A stretch of 64,000 nucleotides of DNA from the NCBI GenBank assembly GCA_963969395.1, contig OZ017802.1, positions 1,118,501-1,182,500 on the forward strand. The letters are read 5' to 3'. Positions 13,716-25,549 of the stretch are shown here, piece by piece. Under the pieces are notes generated by a model that was given only the letters and a program-made list of their open reading frames with translations, was not told the origin of the DNA and made no database searches. The translations under genes were made by a program, and so were the position numbers. Each line of letters opens with the position of its first letter. Within the stretch, counting starts at the first letter, position 1. The DNA comes from Pseudoscleropodium purum. Its lineage: Eukaryota > Streptophyta > Bryopsida > Hypnales > Brachytheciaceae.

Positions 13716-14072
13716 TCGCTACGACGACGAATGCTGCTGTCGCAGAGCTTGCAGGGCGTGACGACAGGGCTGGCGGAGTACATGTCGGGAAAGCTGCGAT
13801 AGCGCCCCAGCAATATACAGCTCACCAGAATCAGTTTCGATTACACGCTCTTCTTGCCGGAGAAGATATACAGAACATCTTTGCACACTACTGTCGCTTC
13901 CGCATGGGGCGTGTTGGCGCTCGCCTGCACCCATTGCTCGCAGCTGTAACATTCCCGTACACACTGCATACATGCATCACCACCAATGTCATTGTATGGC
14001 TCTTTCACAGGTAAAGGGATTCCAACACACCAATGAATGCATTAGTTGGATACCATATGCAAAAGTTGTAAG

Positions 14073-14156
14073 TTTTTTTTTTTTTTTTGTACACAAATGA
14101 AATGAGATTTCATTGCAAGGGGTAAATTACAAGCCTGGCAGGAAGACGCAGACGAC
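14073..14156 (-). mobile_element. Truncated poly-A retro-insert (LINE/SINE-like)
   Basis: The insert begins with about 16 T and is flanked by an 11-bp direct duplication AAAGTTGTAAG (14,062-14,072 and 14,157-14,167). Read on the minus strand it is a short 3' tail ending in poly-A, with TGAAATCTCATTTCA before the A-run, as in many plant LINE 3' ends. This fits a severely 5'-truncated target-primed insertion. It lies inside the transporter pseudogene. Confidence 0.75.
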
Positions 14157-14714
14157 AAAGTTGTAAGGTTTCAAATGTTTTTTGGTATATGACCTATAAC
14201 TGACATGAGTTCGGATGTAGACCTCGTGTATATTCTCAGAATCATTACCGAAGTGTGCCGTAATCGTTCTGTCAACCTTAGTGATGTCACATTTGGGTGG
14301 GTATTTCAATTAGGTTACCATACTTATCCTATCATGAGCTCAAGTACCATATGCCAAATTCTAGTATCAGCTCAAAAATGTATCGCCATGCCGACACAAT
14401 CTTATTTTAATGGAGGCGAGATTAGGGATTCATTAGGGTTTGGACCAACCTGATGACTTCGACTGAAGATGGTGTAGTGTAGGGGGTCAGGGTTCATGCC
14501 GCGAATTTCCACGGTGCACATGAGGAAGACTTAAACGAAGAGGCAGGCGGAGTCCTGAGTGAAGAGCTTCGTAAATTGCAACGACAGTCTGTTGGCATAA
14601 GCCTCTTCGAATTTTTCAGACGTGCTCTTCTCGGAGAACATATTGGCACCGGTGAGAGCGAGGCGACTGTAATGTCGTGACAGGAATACCGGATAGCTGC
14701 AATGTACCTTCAGT

Positions 14715-15388
14715 CACTAGTGCAGAACACAGGTTTTAATGACATTTTAAATGACATTTGGATGTCATTTTAGCCACCCGCAAAGGTCGTTGAAATGACA
14801 TCCAAATGTCATTTAAAATGTCATTTTTTTGATGTCATTTCAACATACTTATAGTGTACATTTTAGTTCTTCAAAATCTATCAATAAGTAGATTTTATTT
14901 TTCAAAATCTTCAAAAAATGTAGATTTTCCTTTCAAAAATATTTTTAAAATGTAGATTTTACTTCCTAAAATCTTCGAAAGATGTAGATTCTACTTTTCA
15001 AAATCCTCCAAAATTATAGATTTTACTTTGCTAAATCTTTAAAAATGTAGATTCTACTTTCCAATAATCTATGTTGTTTAGACATATGTACCTTTCATCA
15101 CTTCCATATTTTTTGAAAGTAATTTACATTTTCATAGATAGCCTACTCGAGTTATTTATTTCTATTACTTGTCTTCTCCATGACAATTGTTATGGGATAA
15201 TGTTTCCTTCTAAAATCTACCAAATTTGTTGCACAAAATGACATTAACTTCATTTTTGATTGAAACAAACATATTGGGATCAATAATTCTTCTAAAATCT
15301 ACCAAATTTTCAGTAGCATGGTTGAAATGACATTTTTTTGAGAAATGTCATTTCAACATGTCATTTCAACTACCCTTCTGCACTAGTG
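14715..15388 (+). mobile_element. Non-autonomous CACTA element, copy 1
   Basis: It starts CACTAGTGCAGAAC and ends with the inverted terminus TTCTGCACTAGTG. AGT is duplicated on both sides (14,712-14,714 and 15,389-15,391), matching the 3-bp duplication of CACTA (En/Spm) elements. The interior holds subterminal words built on ATGACATT/AATGTCAT and many degenerate roughly 32-bp units with TAGATTTT. No transposase is present. Copy 2 lies in opposite orientation 307 bp away. Confidence 0.9.
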
Positions 15389-15695
15389 AGTCCTCTAGGA
15401 ATAACCTCGTAAGATTGCATATAATTAAATTTGGGCCCATCTGAATTTCACTTTTCAGAACGGTTAGACGTTTTGATCATTTTAAACCATGAATCATTGG
15501 TCCTCAAGGGGTTGCTCATCATTAGAATGATTCGATAACGGCCAGTTATTTGGTTGAAAACGAAGAACTTACTGGCACGACACATTGATCATGATATAAT
15601 TGAGGAACTCACATCATTGCGCTGTACAGGACAGGACAAGCAGAGGGGGGGACAGGCCAGAGGGTGTGCACTGGAGGGAACAGATGGGTGTAACA

Positions 15696-16434
15696 CACTA
15701 GTGCAGAAGGGTGGTTGAAATGACATGTTGAAATGACATTTCTTACAAAAATGTCATTTCAACCATGCTACTGAAAATTTGGTAGATTTTAGAAGAATTA
15801 TTGATCCCAATATGTTTGTTTCAATCAAAAATGAAGTTAATGTCATTTTGTGCAACAAATTTGGTAGATTTTAGAAGAAAACGTTATCCCATAACAATTG
15901 TCATGGAGAAGACAAGTAATAGAAATAAATAACTCGAGTAGGCTATCTAAGAAAATGTAAATTACTTTCAAAAAGTATGGAAGTGATGAAAGGTACATAT
16001 GTCTAAACAACATAGATTATTAGAAAGTAGAATCTACATTTTAAAAGATTTAGCAAAGTAAAACCTATAATTTCGGGGGATTTTGAAAAGTAGAATCTAC
16101 ATCTTTTGAAGATTTTGGGAAGTGAAATCTACATCTTTTGAAGATTTTGGGAAGTGAAATCTACATCTTTTGAAGATTTTGGGAAGTGAAATCTACATTT
16201 GTTTAAGATTTTTGAGAGGAAAATCTACATTTTTTGAAGATTTTGAAAAATAAAATCTACGTATTTGATAGATTTTGAAGAACTAAAATGTACACTATAA
16301 GTATGTTGAAATGACATAAAAAAAATGACATTTTAAATGACATTTGGATGTCATTTCAACGACCTTTGCGGGTGGCTGAAATGACATCCAAATGTCATTG
16401 AAAATGTCATTAAAACCTGTGTTCTGCACTAGTG
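15696..16434 (-). mobile_element. Non-autonomous CACTA element, copy 2
   Basis: The termini CACTAGTGCAGAA and TTCTGCACTAGTG match copy 1, but the element is inverted. ACA is duplicated on both sides (15,693-15,695 and 16,435-16,437). It is 65 bp longer than copy 1, partly through a tandem repeat at 16,108-16,203. Its right end interrupts the transporter pseudogene coding sequence. Confidence 0.9.
16108..16203. repeat. Tandem repeat, 32-bp unit, three copies
   Basis: Three nearly identical 32-bp units contain GAAGATTTTGGGAAGTG followed by AAATCTACATC. They lie inside CACTA copy 2. Copy 1 has only diverged single units at the matching place, so the expansion is specific to copy 2. Confidence 0.8.
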
Positions 16435-17312
16435 ACACCAACGTGGGAATTCAAGCAAATAGTCGTGCACCTTTCTCTGGGGATCTTCAAGGTCGAAATC
16501 CCCCAGATGAGGAATCGCAGGCTTCGGAGAAACATGGTGTTACCAGCAAGGATAAGCCCCGCAAGCGATACAAGCACGAACGGCGCGCCAGCAAACGGAA
16601 CATGTTCTCGTCCAATGGTGGCAGTCCTGTGTTGGAGAATGCTGATATCGACAAGAAAATGGCGGTGAGAATTGGATTCACCTCTTCAGCCTCGTACATC
16701 GCCTTGACCCTGGAGGAGCCTCTACTGCTGATGCTGGTGTAGCAGATAATTAACACGAATCGATCCAAAGGACGTGATCGATGACCAACATATAGATTGG
16801 AACCAGCCGCGACGAGGTCACCAGTGCTTGACGCTCTAGCAATCCCATCTCAGTACTTGATCGATTCTTGCTCCTTAATTACGTGATTTCCACACGAACA
16901 GTCGCTCAGTGTTTCTGATTTGGCTTCTGGGCACATGTCCAAACCATCGTCCAGCCCGTCTCCTGTTTCCAAAGTCCGATCCGGTTCAGTAAATCCCAAT
17001 TTGACAGCTGCGGCATTGGAGGCATTCAGAGCTATGCCATGGCAAAACAACTGGAACCTGCGGACGTAGACAGGTAGAAGCGACACGAAGACGTTGTTTC
17101 CGAGGAGCATGAGCACCATCAAGGTGAATAGGTCAAGATCAAGGGGTGAAACCTCGAAGCAGCACACAGTCGTTGAATACAGTACTGTAGCCCAATTGCG
17201 GTGAGTCCAGAGACTGCATTGAGTGTGGAGTCCACACAGGAATCTGAGTCACTGCATCTGAATCTTGAGTCGAATTTGAAGTGCCCATGTGAATCTTGGG
17301 AGGGCTGCCGTC

Positions 17313-17367
17313 ATTTCACACTATCACATCCTTCCATTGCTTAGGATATGATAATATAGTGTGAAAT
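17313..17367. repeat. Short hairpin
   Basis: A perfect 12-bp inverted repeat ATTTCACACTAT / ATAGTGTGAAAT (17,313-17,324 and 17,356-17,367) has an inner ATCCT/AGGAT extension. It lies between the transporter remnant and the Harbinger element. Role unknown. Confidence 0.6.
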
Positions 17368-17702
17368 TAATTTGCCTCTGCATGCATGCAAATGGTCATA
17401 ATGGTCATAATATCCACCTCAAATGACCACCATTTCTTAAAACTGCCACAAAGCATTTTAGTAGCGACACATGCCTTATCATTCTTAGAGCATCGCCACC
17501 AGATGCCCTGGTACGCCCTGGAAAGCGACTTTGAGGCCACTGTAGCCCCAAACGGTCCCCACCAACGGGCTCATTGAGGGGAAACGGCCTTGAGGGCCTC
17601 CGTACAAGTAGCGCGACACGCAAAACAAGTACTCCTCTCTAGTGCCACTTTAAGCCACTGTAGCTTTGAAGATTCTCTCCTAGTCAAACCTTATCTTCAA
17701 CC

Positions 17703-18587
17703 ATGGCTCCTTCTCTCTCCTCCCCGCATGTACGTTTCTATAGAAGTCCAGAGCTTGTAGCTCTTCCCAATGAGCATTGCGAGTTGTTGCCATCGCAAGC
17801 TTCTCAACTTCACACCCGTCCTCCTAGGTCGAAGGGTAGGAATTTCACAGTAGATGAAGAGTGTCAATTGTGCAAGTCTTTCCTTCACGTGAGTTAAGAT
17901 CCCCGTGTTGGAAATGGACAGAAGAATGCAACGTTTTGGGCGAGAATTACTTCTCACTTCAACTATGTTGCTCCATCCAGCAAGCGTTCGGAGCGGTCTT
18001 TAGAATCGAAGTGGTCAACGATTAAGTATGATGTGTCAAAGTTTGTTGGAGTTTATGCACATGTAGAGGATTTGCGTCGTAGTGACACCTCTGATGCTAA
18101 CGTTTTAGTAGAGGCATTGGAATTGTACAAGATTAAGAACTCCAAGGGTACTTCTTTCACTTACTTGCATTGTTGGTATTTGCTCAAGAATGTGCCACGG
18201 TGGGATGAGGGAAGTATTACTGAGAGTAAACATTCCCCGTTAATACCATTGCCATCACATTCACCGTCCCACCAAATGTCTGGTGGTAGTGAGATAGAAA
18301 ACGAAAGTGCCTCGCCCCAGGGTCAACCATTGCAGTCGCCACAAGTACTTGCTCCAAGAGTACGAATGAGACCCCAAGGAACTAGAGCTGTGAAGGAGGA
18401 TCACAAGAGCATGAAGACACGAGATGGTGCACTTCAAGCACAAGCCGCTGCGACAAAGGAAATGGCAGATGCAACCAAGCGGAAGGCTGATCTCCTGGAG
18501 GACCAAAATCTAATTCTACTCATGACCGCCGATGAAGCAGGAATTGTGAGTGAGGATGCTCGCGAATGGGTCTTGCTGAAGTGGTGA
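17703..18587 (+). pseudogene. Harbinger accessory Myb/trihelix-like protein
   Basis: In PIF/Harbinger elements the second gene encodes a Myb/SANT-like DNA-binding protein that helps the transposase reach the nucleus and the element ends. One frame of 295 codons runs from ATG 17,703 to a stop at 18,587, with one internal TAA at 17,895-17,897. The N-terminal part (residues about 44-110) has the trihelix-like pattern NFTVDEECQLCKSF, then ATFWARITSHF and SLESKWSTI. The C-terminal part has KYDVSKFVGVY, TFTY-like SFTYLHCWYLL and a helical KEMADATKRKADLLEDQ tail, as in NAM-associated C-terminal domains. The internal stop follows CACGTGAGT, which could mimic a splice donor, but the frame continues directly, so a point mutation is more likely. 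Confidence 0.75.
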
Positions 18588-19624
18588 TCGGAGCTTCGGA
18601 AGCTTCGTTGAAAACTTGCTGAGGAGGAGGATTTTGATCGTGGCAGCGACGACGGGAGGGGTCTACCCTTGCAGACCAGCACCGATAGCAGGAGGAGGGG
18701 TCTGCTTCCGCAGAGTGGCAACGACGGCGAGAGGAGTCTGCCTCTGCAGAGCATCACCGACGACAGAGCAGCACCGACGACCACAACAACTCGGTACCAG
18801 GCAATTGCCGAAGTTGAGCAGTCACCAACGACATTAGTTGTCGAAGTTGAGCGACAACAGGTGCAAAACCAGTAGGGTTGGCACACCATTTGCATTGATG
18901 AGGGTCTACACCGATGCATAGGTTTGCTCCTACCTCACTCTTGTCTACTTTGATTGAAATTTTGAACTAGTTTATTTTTTGTTTTCTCCCTCATTGACCT
19001 TTCCAACGGACACTTGGAAATTCTCGTCTGTAGAAAAACGGGTCCCTGTCTAAAACTAAACATGTCTGAAACTCGAAGACTTGTTCGTATGCAAGTTGGT
19101 GAAGATTTTATGCTTCGTACTTTGGTTTGTTGATTGATTTGGGAGTTGATGAGTTGAGTAATAAGATTGGAATTGACGAGAGAAGGAATCAACGATGAAC
19201 TATAAGAAGTTGCATCAGGAACTGCTAATTGAATTAGGGTTTTCACATTGTTATCAACATTCTTGTTCTCACGTTTCTGATTCTCTTGGTTGTGTCTTTC
19301 TCGATTCTGATTTTACATACTTTGTGCCTTAGCTATTTATACACTTGGTTTTCTCATTTTTCATGGTTTGACTTTTGGTATTCTGGAATAGGAAAGATGT
19401 GCATGCTTGATTGGCTTTTTTTTGTCCTGGCTTTACTTATCCATGTTTGAAGGAACTTTGTTATGGTTTGTCTTGAACAAATTCATATGTTCAGTGTATG
19501 TATGCATTATATTTGTAGGAATATAGAGTCAAAGGAAAGAATAGTAAGGGATGAGCGATGGTTTATTTTTATTTTTAAAACCTGTTCTTTGAACTATTTT
19601 GAACTATTACATATTGAATCGCAG

Positions 19625-19848
19625 GTGAAGGTGAAGGGAGTGAGTCACCTAAATGGTTTGCAACACCCAATCGGTGGAGGGGTCTAGAATTAAATCTAAA
19701 CAGTAGCAATTCACAGAATGTGTGTGTGCAGTTGGACACAGAGAGTGGAGATCAAACTTGGTCTCAAAGCCAAAGCACAGAAGTTTTGATTGATAGAGAA
19801 GAGGAAGAATCACAATGTGATCTTAATTTGAGTAGAGTGTTTTTCTAG
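19625..19848 (+). CDS. Possible 3' exon inside the Harbinger element
   Basis: An acidic, serine-rich open frame of about 74 codons begins just after a good splice acceptor (TCGCAG at about 19,619-19,624) and ends with TAG at 19,846-19,848. It contains SPKWFATPNRWRG and ends CDLNLSRVFF. The TAG overlaps the stop of the opposing transposase gene. It may be the last exon of a longer plus-strand transcript of the element or an exon of a captured gene. No homology is recognised. Confidence 0.35.
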
Positions 19849-21134
19849 TACATGCTATCACCTTTGAGCCTCCATAGATGCTCAATTAAGTCCCCTCTCA
19901 AGCTAAAATGGTCATCTTGATTCTCTAGTTGTTGCGTTCCCGCAACAAGATCTTGGAAGGATAGGCCTCTTCTAAATTGTACTTGCTCTTGATTATCAAA
20001 CAAAGCCTCTAATCCATCTTGTCCACTTTCATTCTCTACTATCATGTTGTGGAGTATAATGCATGCTTGCATTATGTCTTGCATTGTATTAGTGTCCCAT
20101 TGTCTATAAGGATTTGCAATGATTGCAAATCTAGCTTGAAGGACTCCAAAGCATCTCTCTACATCTTTGCGTGTAGCCTCTTGCATCTTTGCGTAGTGTG
20201 AGCGTTTCTCATCTTGGGGGGAGTGAATTGTTTGCACAAAACAACTCCATGGCAGATAGATCCCATCTGCCAAGAGGTAGTACCTAGAGTATGGTTTGCC
20301 ATTCACTTCAAACACAATTCCCTTTGAGGCCCCCTGCAACAAATCATTGACAAATGGAGACCTATCCAACATGTTCAAATCATTGTTAGAACCTAGCAGT
20401 CCAAAAAATGCATGCCATATCCACAAATCTTGAGTTGCAATGGCTTCAAGAATAATTGATTTCTGCTTATTCTTGTCTTGGAAGTGCCCCACCCAAGCCA
20501 CTGGGCAATTCTTCCAAGCCCAATGCATGCAATCGATTGATCCGAACATACCAGGAAACCCCCTTGCTTCGTTAATTTGCATGTGCCTTAGAATATCCTC
20601 ACGAGTTGGTTGCCGCAAGTATTGGCTCCCAAAAATGGCCCTAATTGCTGTGGCATATCTCTTCATAGCCTCCATAGCCGTGGACTCGCTAAGTCTACAA
20701 TACTCATCTACCAAATCTCCAGAAACACCATACGCCAAAATACGCAAAGCAGCGGTGCACTTCTGGTGGCTAGATAAACCCAAAGCTCATGCACAATTAC
20801 GCCTCTGAACAAAATAGGGATCGAAATCACAAACGGCATCCATAATCCTCAGAAACAACTCACGCTGCATTCGGTAATGCCGCTGGAAAATCCCAGGACC
20901 ATAAACAAGCTCAACTGCAAAATAGTCCTTAACCATTCTCTCATGCCCCGCTAGATGCTTACGATCAATGTTTGGTCTTTTTCCTGGCCTTGATCCACCA
21001 CCTCCATTCTTTTCAACCTCCTCACTTTGCACTTCCAACCCGGAAATCAAACCTTGAATTACAACATCATCTTCTTGATCATCCTCTCAAAAGTCCCTCC
21101 TAGCCTTCGAAAACCTCTTTCTCCATTCAGACAT
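19845..21134 (-). pseudogene. PIF/Harbinger DDE transposase (HARBI1-like)
   Basis: This transposase would cut and paste the element through its terminal repeats. One frame of 430 codons runs from ATG 21,134 (MSEWRKRF) to a TAG at 19,845, with two internal TGA codons, one at 21,087-21,089 and one at 20,784-20,786. The second is probably CGA to TGA. Visible blocks are an N-terminal helical region with YGPGIFQRHYRM; GFPGMFGSIDCMHWAW with the first catalytic aspartate; AVSW-like LWIWHAFFGLLGSNNDLNML with the second; YYLADGIYLPW; and RKDVERCFGVLQARF, which carries the catalytic glutamate region, followed by HNMIVENE. All blocks are present and in order. Length and order fit the family (HARBI1-like nuclease, DDE_Tnp_4). 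Confidence 0.9.
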
Positions 21135-21428
21135 CGTGCAAGGAACCCACTAAACCCAAAAATAATCAATATTGAGCTTGCAACAACATATGGGAGGAGG
21201 CGAACAACACTGGAGACAGACAGATGGGGGGAGGAGCACCGGAGAGTCCCTGGAGAGGGCAACGAGATGGGAGAGACAAGGTTGTAGGTTCTTGGAAGTT
21301 ACCCCAATGACCTAACTCCGTGCTGCTGGTGGGGCAGCAGCCTCGACCTAGTGTTAGGCCGGCCTGCGGCCACTATAAGCCGCTAGTTGCGGGCAAGCCT
21401 AGGCCCACAACTGGTGGCGATGCCCTTA

Positions 21429-21915
21429 GAGCATCCTCAATGCTATGCCTAGAAAAAGACACTACAACGGTAAGACATGTAATTTGCTTTCCCATCCCCT
21501 TTGTCTCAGTGTGGTTTTTCCCTGTCTCAAGCACTTAAATGCAATGATGGTACTTAGAACCCCACATGGCTCTGCAATAGTGTTGGACTGCTAACATGGC
21601 CAGTAGCAAAATGGACTAGAGAAGACATATAGAATGCGACAATGCAAGAAGTGAGGAGGGTGTCAGATCTGCTTTGTTGGCAAAGTTCTTCTCCGTTTGG
21701 CATCCTTAAGATTGAGATGTTGCCTTTATTAGTATTAGAGTTTGGAGGGCACAACAAATAACTAGTTTTTGTCTTGTAGGAGCTGAGAACTGCCACATCC
21801 GTGAAAGTAACATAAGAGGTGCAACTAGTATTGCAGTAGGTTTCCGTTGCTTTTCTATAATCCATGCAGAACTTATAGTTGCACTGCATTAGTAGAGAGT
21901 TGATTGAGGATGCTC
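21429..21915. mobile_element. Harbinger-type (Tourist-like) MITE
   Basis: The ends GAGCATCCTCAAT (21,429-21,441) and the inverted copy at 21,903-21,915 are a perfect 13-bp inverted repeat. TTA flanks both sides (21,426-21,428 and 21,916-21,918). The left TTA is also the right target duplication of the full Harbinger element, so the two elements share one TTA. It has no coding capacity. Confidence 0.85.
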
Positions 21916-21918
21916 TTA

Positions 21919-23285
21919 CACTCCAAATATTACATGCCTTTATTGTGGCCACTAAGATATTCCAAAGGCATCAATATCCCCCCTTAAAATGCCATAGTCA
22001 CATCTCAAGAGCCTTTTGTTTCATTTATTCAAACAAAGCACATTTGAGCTTCATACATAACTATTATTGAGCTAATATTAGAGTAACATAAGTAAACAAG
22101 TGCCTACATTCATTAGGAAAAATCTGAGCCCTGTGGAGGGCTGTTAAGAAATTGTTTTCGGTGCCCCGCAGTGCAATTACAGGAAAATAAAAAAATATTA
22201 AAAAAATAAATTTTTAAAAAAAGTATGAAAACCTGATGTGGTGCTGACGTGGCACAAGTAGTGCCACATCAGCAGGGTTCATTAAAAAATAAAAAATTGA
22301 AGAATTTCCTCTCTAATCGCACCAAGGTAGTTGCGGGTAGTTTCAAATTGGCAGACCTTCCAAGGCCTGAAATTTTTTGTAATGAGGGTAGCTAACCTTG
22401 CATATACAAGCTTATCGTGTTGTACATTGCTATGTATCCATTGCCAAAATTGGCAGTGGAGATGTTGGTGTGTGTACTAGTAAGTTTTTAAATTATTCTT
22501 AAGTTGTAAAAAACCATAGAATAGTTCAAATTTTTGAAGTTATGAAGATGTATTATAAAAGTGCAACTTAAAATAATAATTAATGGATTAATTATAAACA
22601 ATGTTATAAAGTTATGATTCATAAATCATATTGATATGCTTAGATCTACTACTTCACTAACAAATATTTATTAGAAAAGATAAAGTCCCACTTGCTAAAG
22701 TCCCAATTAAAGACTTTTATTTTATCAAAAATCATTCAAAAATTTCAATTCTATTTTGTTACATATTGAACCATAGAATTTTCCACTAGACTAGTGTGAC
22801 AATGTGAAAAAATCTTTGTAACTTTGATAGGATAGATTGCAAAATATTTGTATTTCTAGTGAAGAAAATGTTGTTTTTCCCACCTTTCCATACCAATTTA
22901 TAAGACTATAATATATCCTCCTAACTTCATTTAAGTTTTTGAATTAATAGTTTTCTATATTGAAGAATTGGACTAAGAGTTTGTAAGAAAAAATTCTAAT
23001 AAAAAAATTGATTTTCATTCATTAAAAGTTTGTAAAATAGAAATAGTTATGAGATAGAAGAAATAACTAAATTACTAATTCTTAATGCATCTTTGAGATG
23101 ACTTTCAAACATAGTAAATAAATATCAATAGTGAAATTATTCTAAAAAGCAAAATAAAACCCAATTGAACTATTTTTTTAATTTTAAGAGTTGTGATAAT
23201 TGGCACAAATTTTCTAATTCTAAAAATTGGGATTGGCACTTGTTTATCTATGTTTGTTAGAGGTCTTTCTATTATGAGTATTCTA
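21919..23285. other. AT-rich DNA with a GTGGC hairpin
   Basis: No gene is seen. A 14-bp stem, TGCTGACGTGGCAC at 22,242-22,255 with its complement at 22,261-22,274 (one mismatch), forms a short hairpin. A similar palindrome lies inside the element at 6463-6683, so this may be part of another old element. Confidence 0.45.
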
Positions 23286-23289
23286 TTAA

Positions 23290-23700
23290 CCCCTAAAAAA
23301 CTGAATGGTATTTTTGGCAACATAACGATTTTGGTCAACTTACTTCAAATGGAATTTTTTTTTTCTTTGAATTTTCATACAACATGTTGTCAAGGAGTAA
23401 CTTCAATGCACAATAATTTTCATAACTTTTGACTACATGGTTAACAAAATATTGTATAATCCATAGTTTTTGTTGTCTAGTAGGTAGTTTAGGCAACTAA
23501 AATAAAATCACTTTTTAAGAAAATAAAAAATTGAACTTGATTTCTTAGATTCATATATATACATAGAAAGCTTTTAATCATTCCATTTTGATTAATAAGA
23601 TGAAAGTTATGAGAAGTTTTAAATTGCTTGAAGTTATGGAATCTCTACTCTAAAATAAACATTAAAGTCTTCTATTTAATGTAATTTTCAATATTTTTGA
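23290..23700. repeat. Old AT-rich dispersed repeat, copy 1
   Basis: This stretch aligns in the same orientation with 25,885-26,255, sharing the words GGCAACAT, CATACAAC, AATTTTCATAACTTTTGACTA and ATTCCATTTTGATTAAT in the same order. Divergence is high, with many indels, and there is no coding potential. Nearby, 23,750-24,000 matches 27,000-27,190 in inverted orientation around TACTAAATTGTTAAGAATTT. These are likely decayed retrotransposon sequences. Confidence 0.55.
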
Positions 23701-25549
23701 AAAAAAATAAAAGCACTGAATTTATATTGTTTATTAAACATTACAACAATAGAAATTGACAATTTTCAAATCCATAACTAAATTCTTAACAATTTAGTAT
23801 TTTTAATCAAACTCTAGTTTTTTTTACTTACCATATTTTTTCAAGCATGAATATGAAATTTTTTTGTTGAAATATTTTTATATGTGTTCCCAATTCATTT
23901 CTTCAACATATTATGGAGAGGTTCAAGTAGTAGGATCTACGCATTTTTGTGTAAAAAATTTGAAAGATGAAATTTAACCATTTGAAAAGAATTGAAAATA
24001 CTTCTTTTTTGAAATTCAAGCAACTCGATCTTATAATTTGTAAGGGCTCTTTTAATCTAAAATTTTAGGAAGGCATATTCTAACAAGTTCACTAAAGGAT
24101 CCTATGATTGAATTTATTAATGAAAAATCTTGATGAAGATCTTATCTTTGTTTTGGATTTGAGTGCTTTGAAGCAATTTTGGGCCTAAAAACATCAAATG
24201 CATTTAGGGATTAAAGAAATGGGTAAATTTGTAGAGTATCTAATCTTGTTTATTCTTAGTCTAATTAATTGTAGAGAAATTTGGAGCAAATTTTAGCTTG
24301 GCTTGACATAGGAATCATCTTCTCCGACTTTAATTCCTAAATGCCTAAGTCTTTTTTTGAGCATCTTGGAACATGCTCTAAATTGAACCAAAAAAACACA
24401 TTTTGATAAATTTTTTCAACTTTTTTTTGAATTGTAATTGAACAAATTCAAACTAAACATGTTAGAGATTACACAAAAAGAAAACACAATAATATCACTT
24501 ATGGATTGAAAGTTTATAATTTGATCATGATAGTGTTAAAACTACAAGAGTGATTTGAAGTCTTTCAATCCTAGCTTCACATCAAAACTAAAATTGAAGT
24601 CAATGAAAAAATATGAATTAAAGAACATAAAATGCCTACATCCCAAGTCAATTTATAACTTTTCAAAATCTACTTTACAATTTTTTCAAAGAATTTCTAA
24701 TGTGATTTTTTCTCCATGATCTACAGTACGATATTTTCAGAAGTTCAATTCCAAGAACTGTCAATACTACAAAATCATCAAGATTTGCTACAAACACCCT
24801 TGTACAAAATCTTAAATAGAACAATCATAATTAGTCATTTTCATAATCAAATTTTGATGCTAAAAATTAGACTTCAAAATTTAAATTTTTAAATACTAAA
24901 AATAGTAAATAATTTGACAAGTTTGTATTTGACTTCAAAGTTTGGTAGAAACCAAAATTTGGTGGCTCAGGGATTTATGAGTTAATATTATGTATGTTAT
25001 ACCCTAAACTCTTCTAAAATTTTGATTTTGTTTTCAGCAAGTTTTATTTGGGTTTGGTTTAAAAATGAAGTATTTCATATCAACGAATCACAATGAAAGC
25101 CATTCAATTTGATTTTTTTGTTTTCAAATCTAAATCACATTTTGAGTGTTTGCAAGAATTACCTAGCACTGATTTTGTTTTGTTCTCACAATACTTGTAA
25201 TTTTTTGGAGCACTTTAAAATTAAAAAATAATTTCTTTAATTACAAAATATAGACAATGTATCATTCATTTAAGAAGATTAGACTTTAGAAAGACAAAGC
25301 ATAGAATTTCTTTTCTAAGAATGAGAACTAAAAAGTGGAAAATACCAAAAGAATAGGTATTTTGACATTTTAATTTGTACAAAATAGGAAAAAATATTGA
25401 AAATTAAAATAAAAAAATAGACCATTTGTAGCAACTCTATGGAAATGGTCATTCACCAAAAGAGCTACCAAAATAATATCTTACTCTACACATGTTTTAA
25501 ATGCAAACAAAATAAAACTCACTTTGTGAACTTTCATACAACATAGAAT
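23701..25549. other. AT-rich DNA, no gene seen
   Basis: I see only AT-rich sequence with weak internal repetition. The poor short frames are not supported as genes. Confidence 0.4.

Larger units (their letters stand above)
13719..17170 (-). pseudogene. Broken HKT/Trk-type cation transporter gene
   Basis: Minus-strand pieces in order match the plant HKT (TrkH) family of Na+/K+ membrane transporters. 17,167-17,040 encodes a membrane segment containing LMVLMLLGNNVFVSLLP. 16,700-16,612 encodes AFSNTGLPPLDENM, a pore-region motif of the family. After a frameshift, 16,600-16,490 encodes LAGLILAGNTMF and LRFLIWGIS. The C-terminal part at about 13,985-13,780 contains SVYGNV, FSGKKSV, a stop where tryptophan or glycine would be usual, then SKLILVSCILLGRYR. 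Stops, frameshifts, two CACTA insertions and a retro-insert make it non-functional. The sequence between 14,170 and 16,434 was not matched to the family; it could be introns or lost exons. Confidence 0.7.
17488..21425. mobile_element. Full-length PIF/Harbinger transposon
   Basis: The 15-bp ends GAGCATCGCCACCAG (17,488-17,502) and, inverted, GGGCATCGCCACCAG (21,411-21,425) differ at one base. TTA is duplicated on both sides (17,485-17,487 and 21,426-21,428). The 3,938-bp element carries the two genes typical of the family in convergent orientation: a Myb/trihelix-like protein (plus) and a DDE transposase (minus). Both carry in-frame stops, so the copy is probably inactive alone, though few mutations separate it from an open element. 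Confidence 0.93.
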
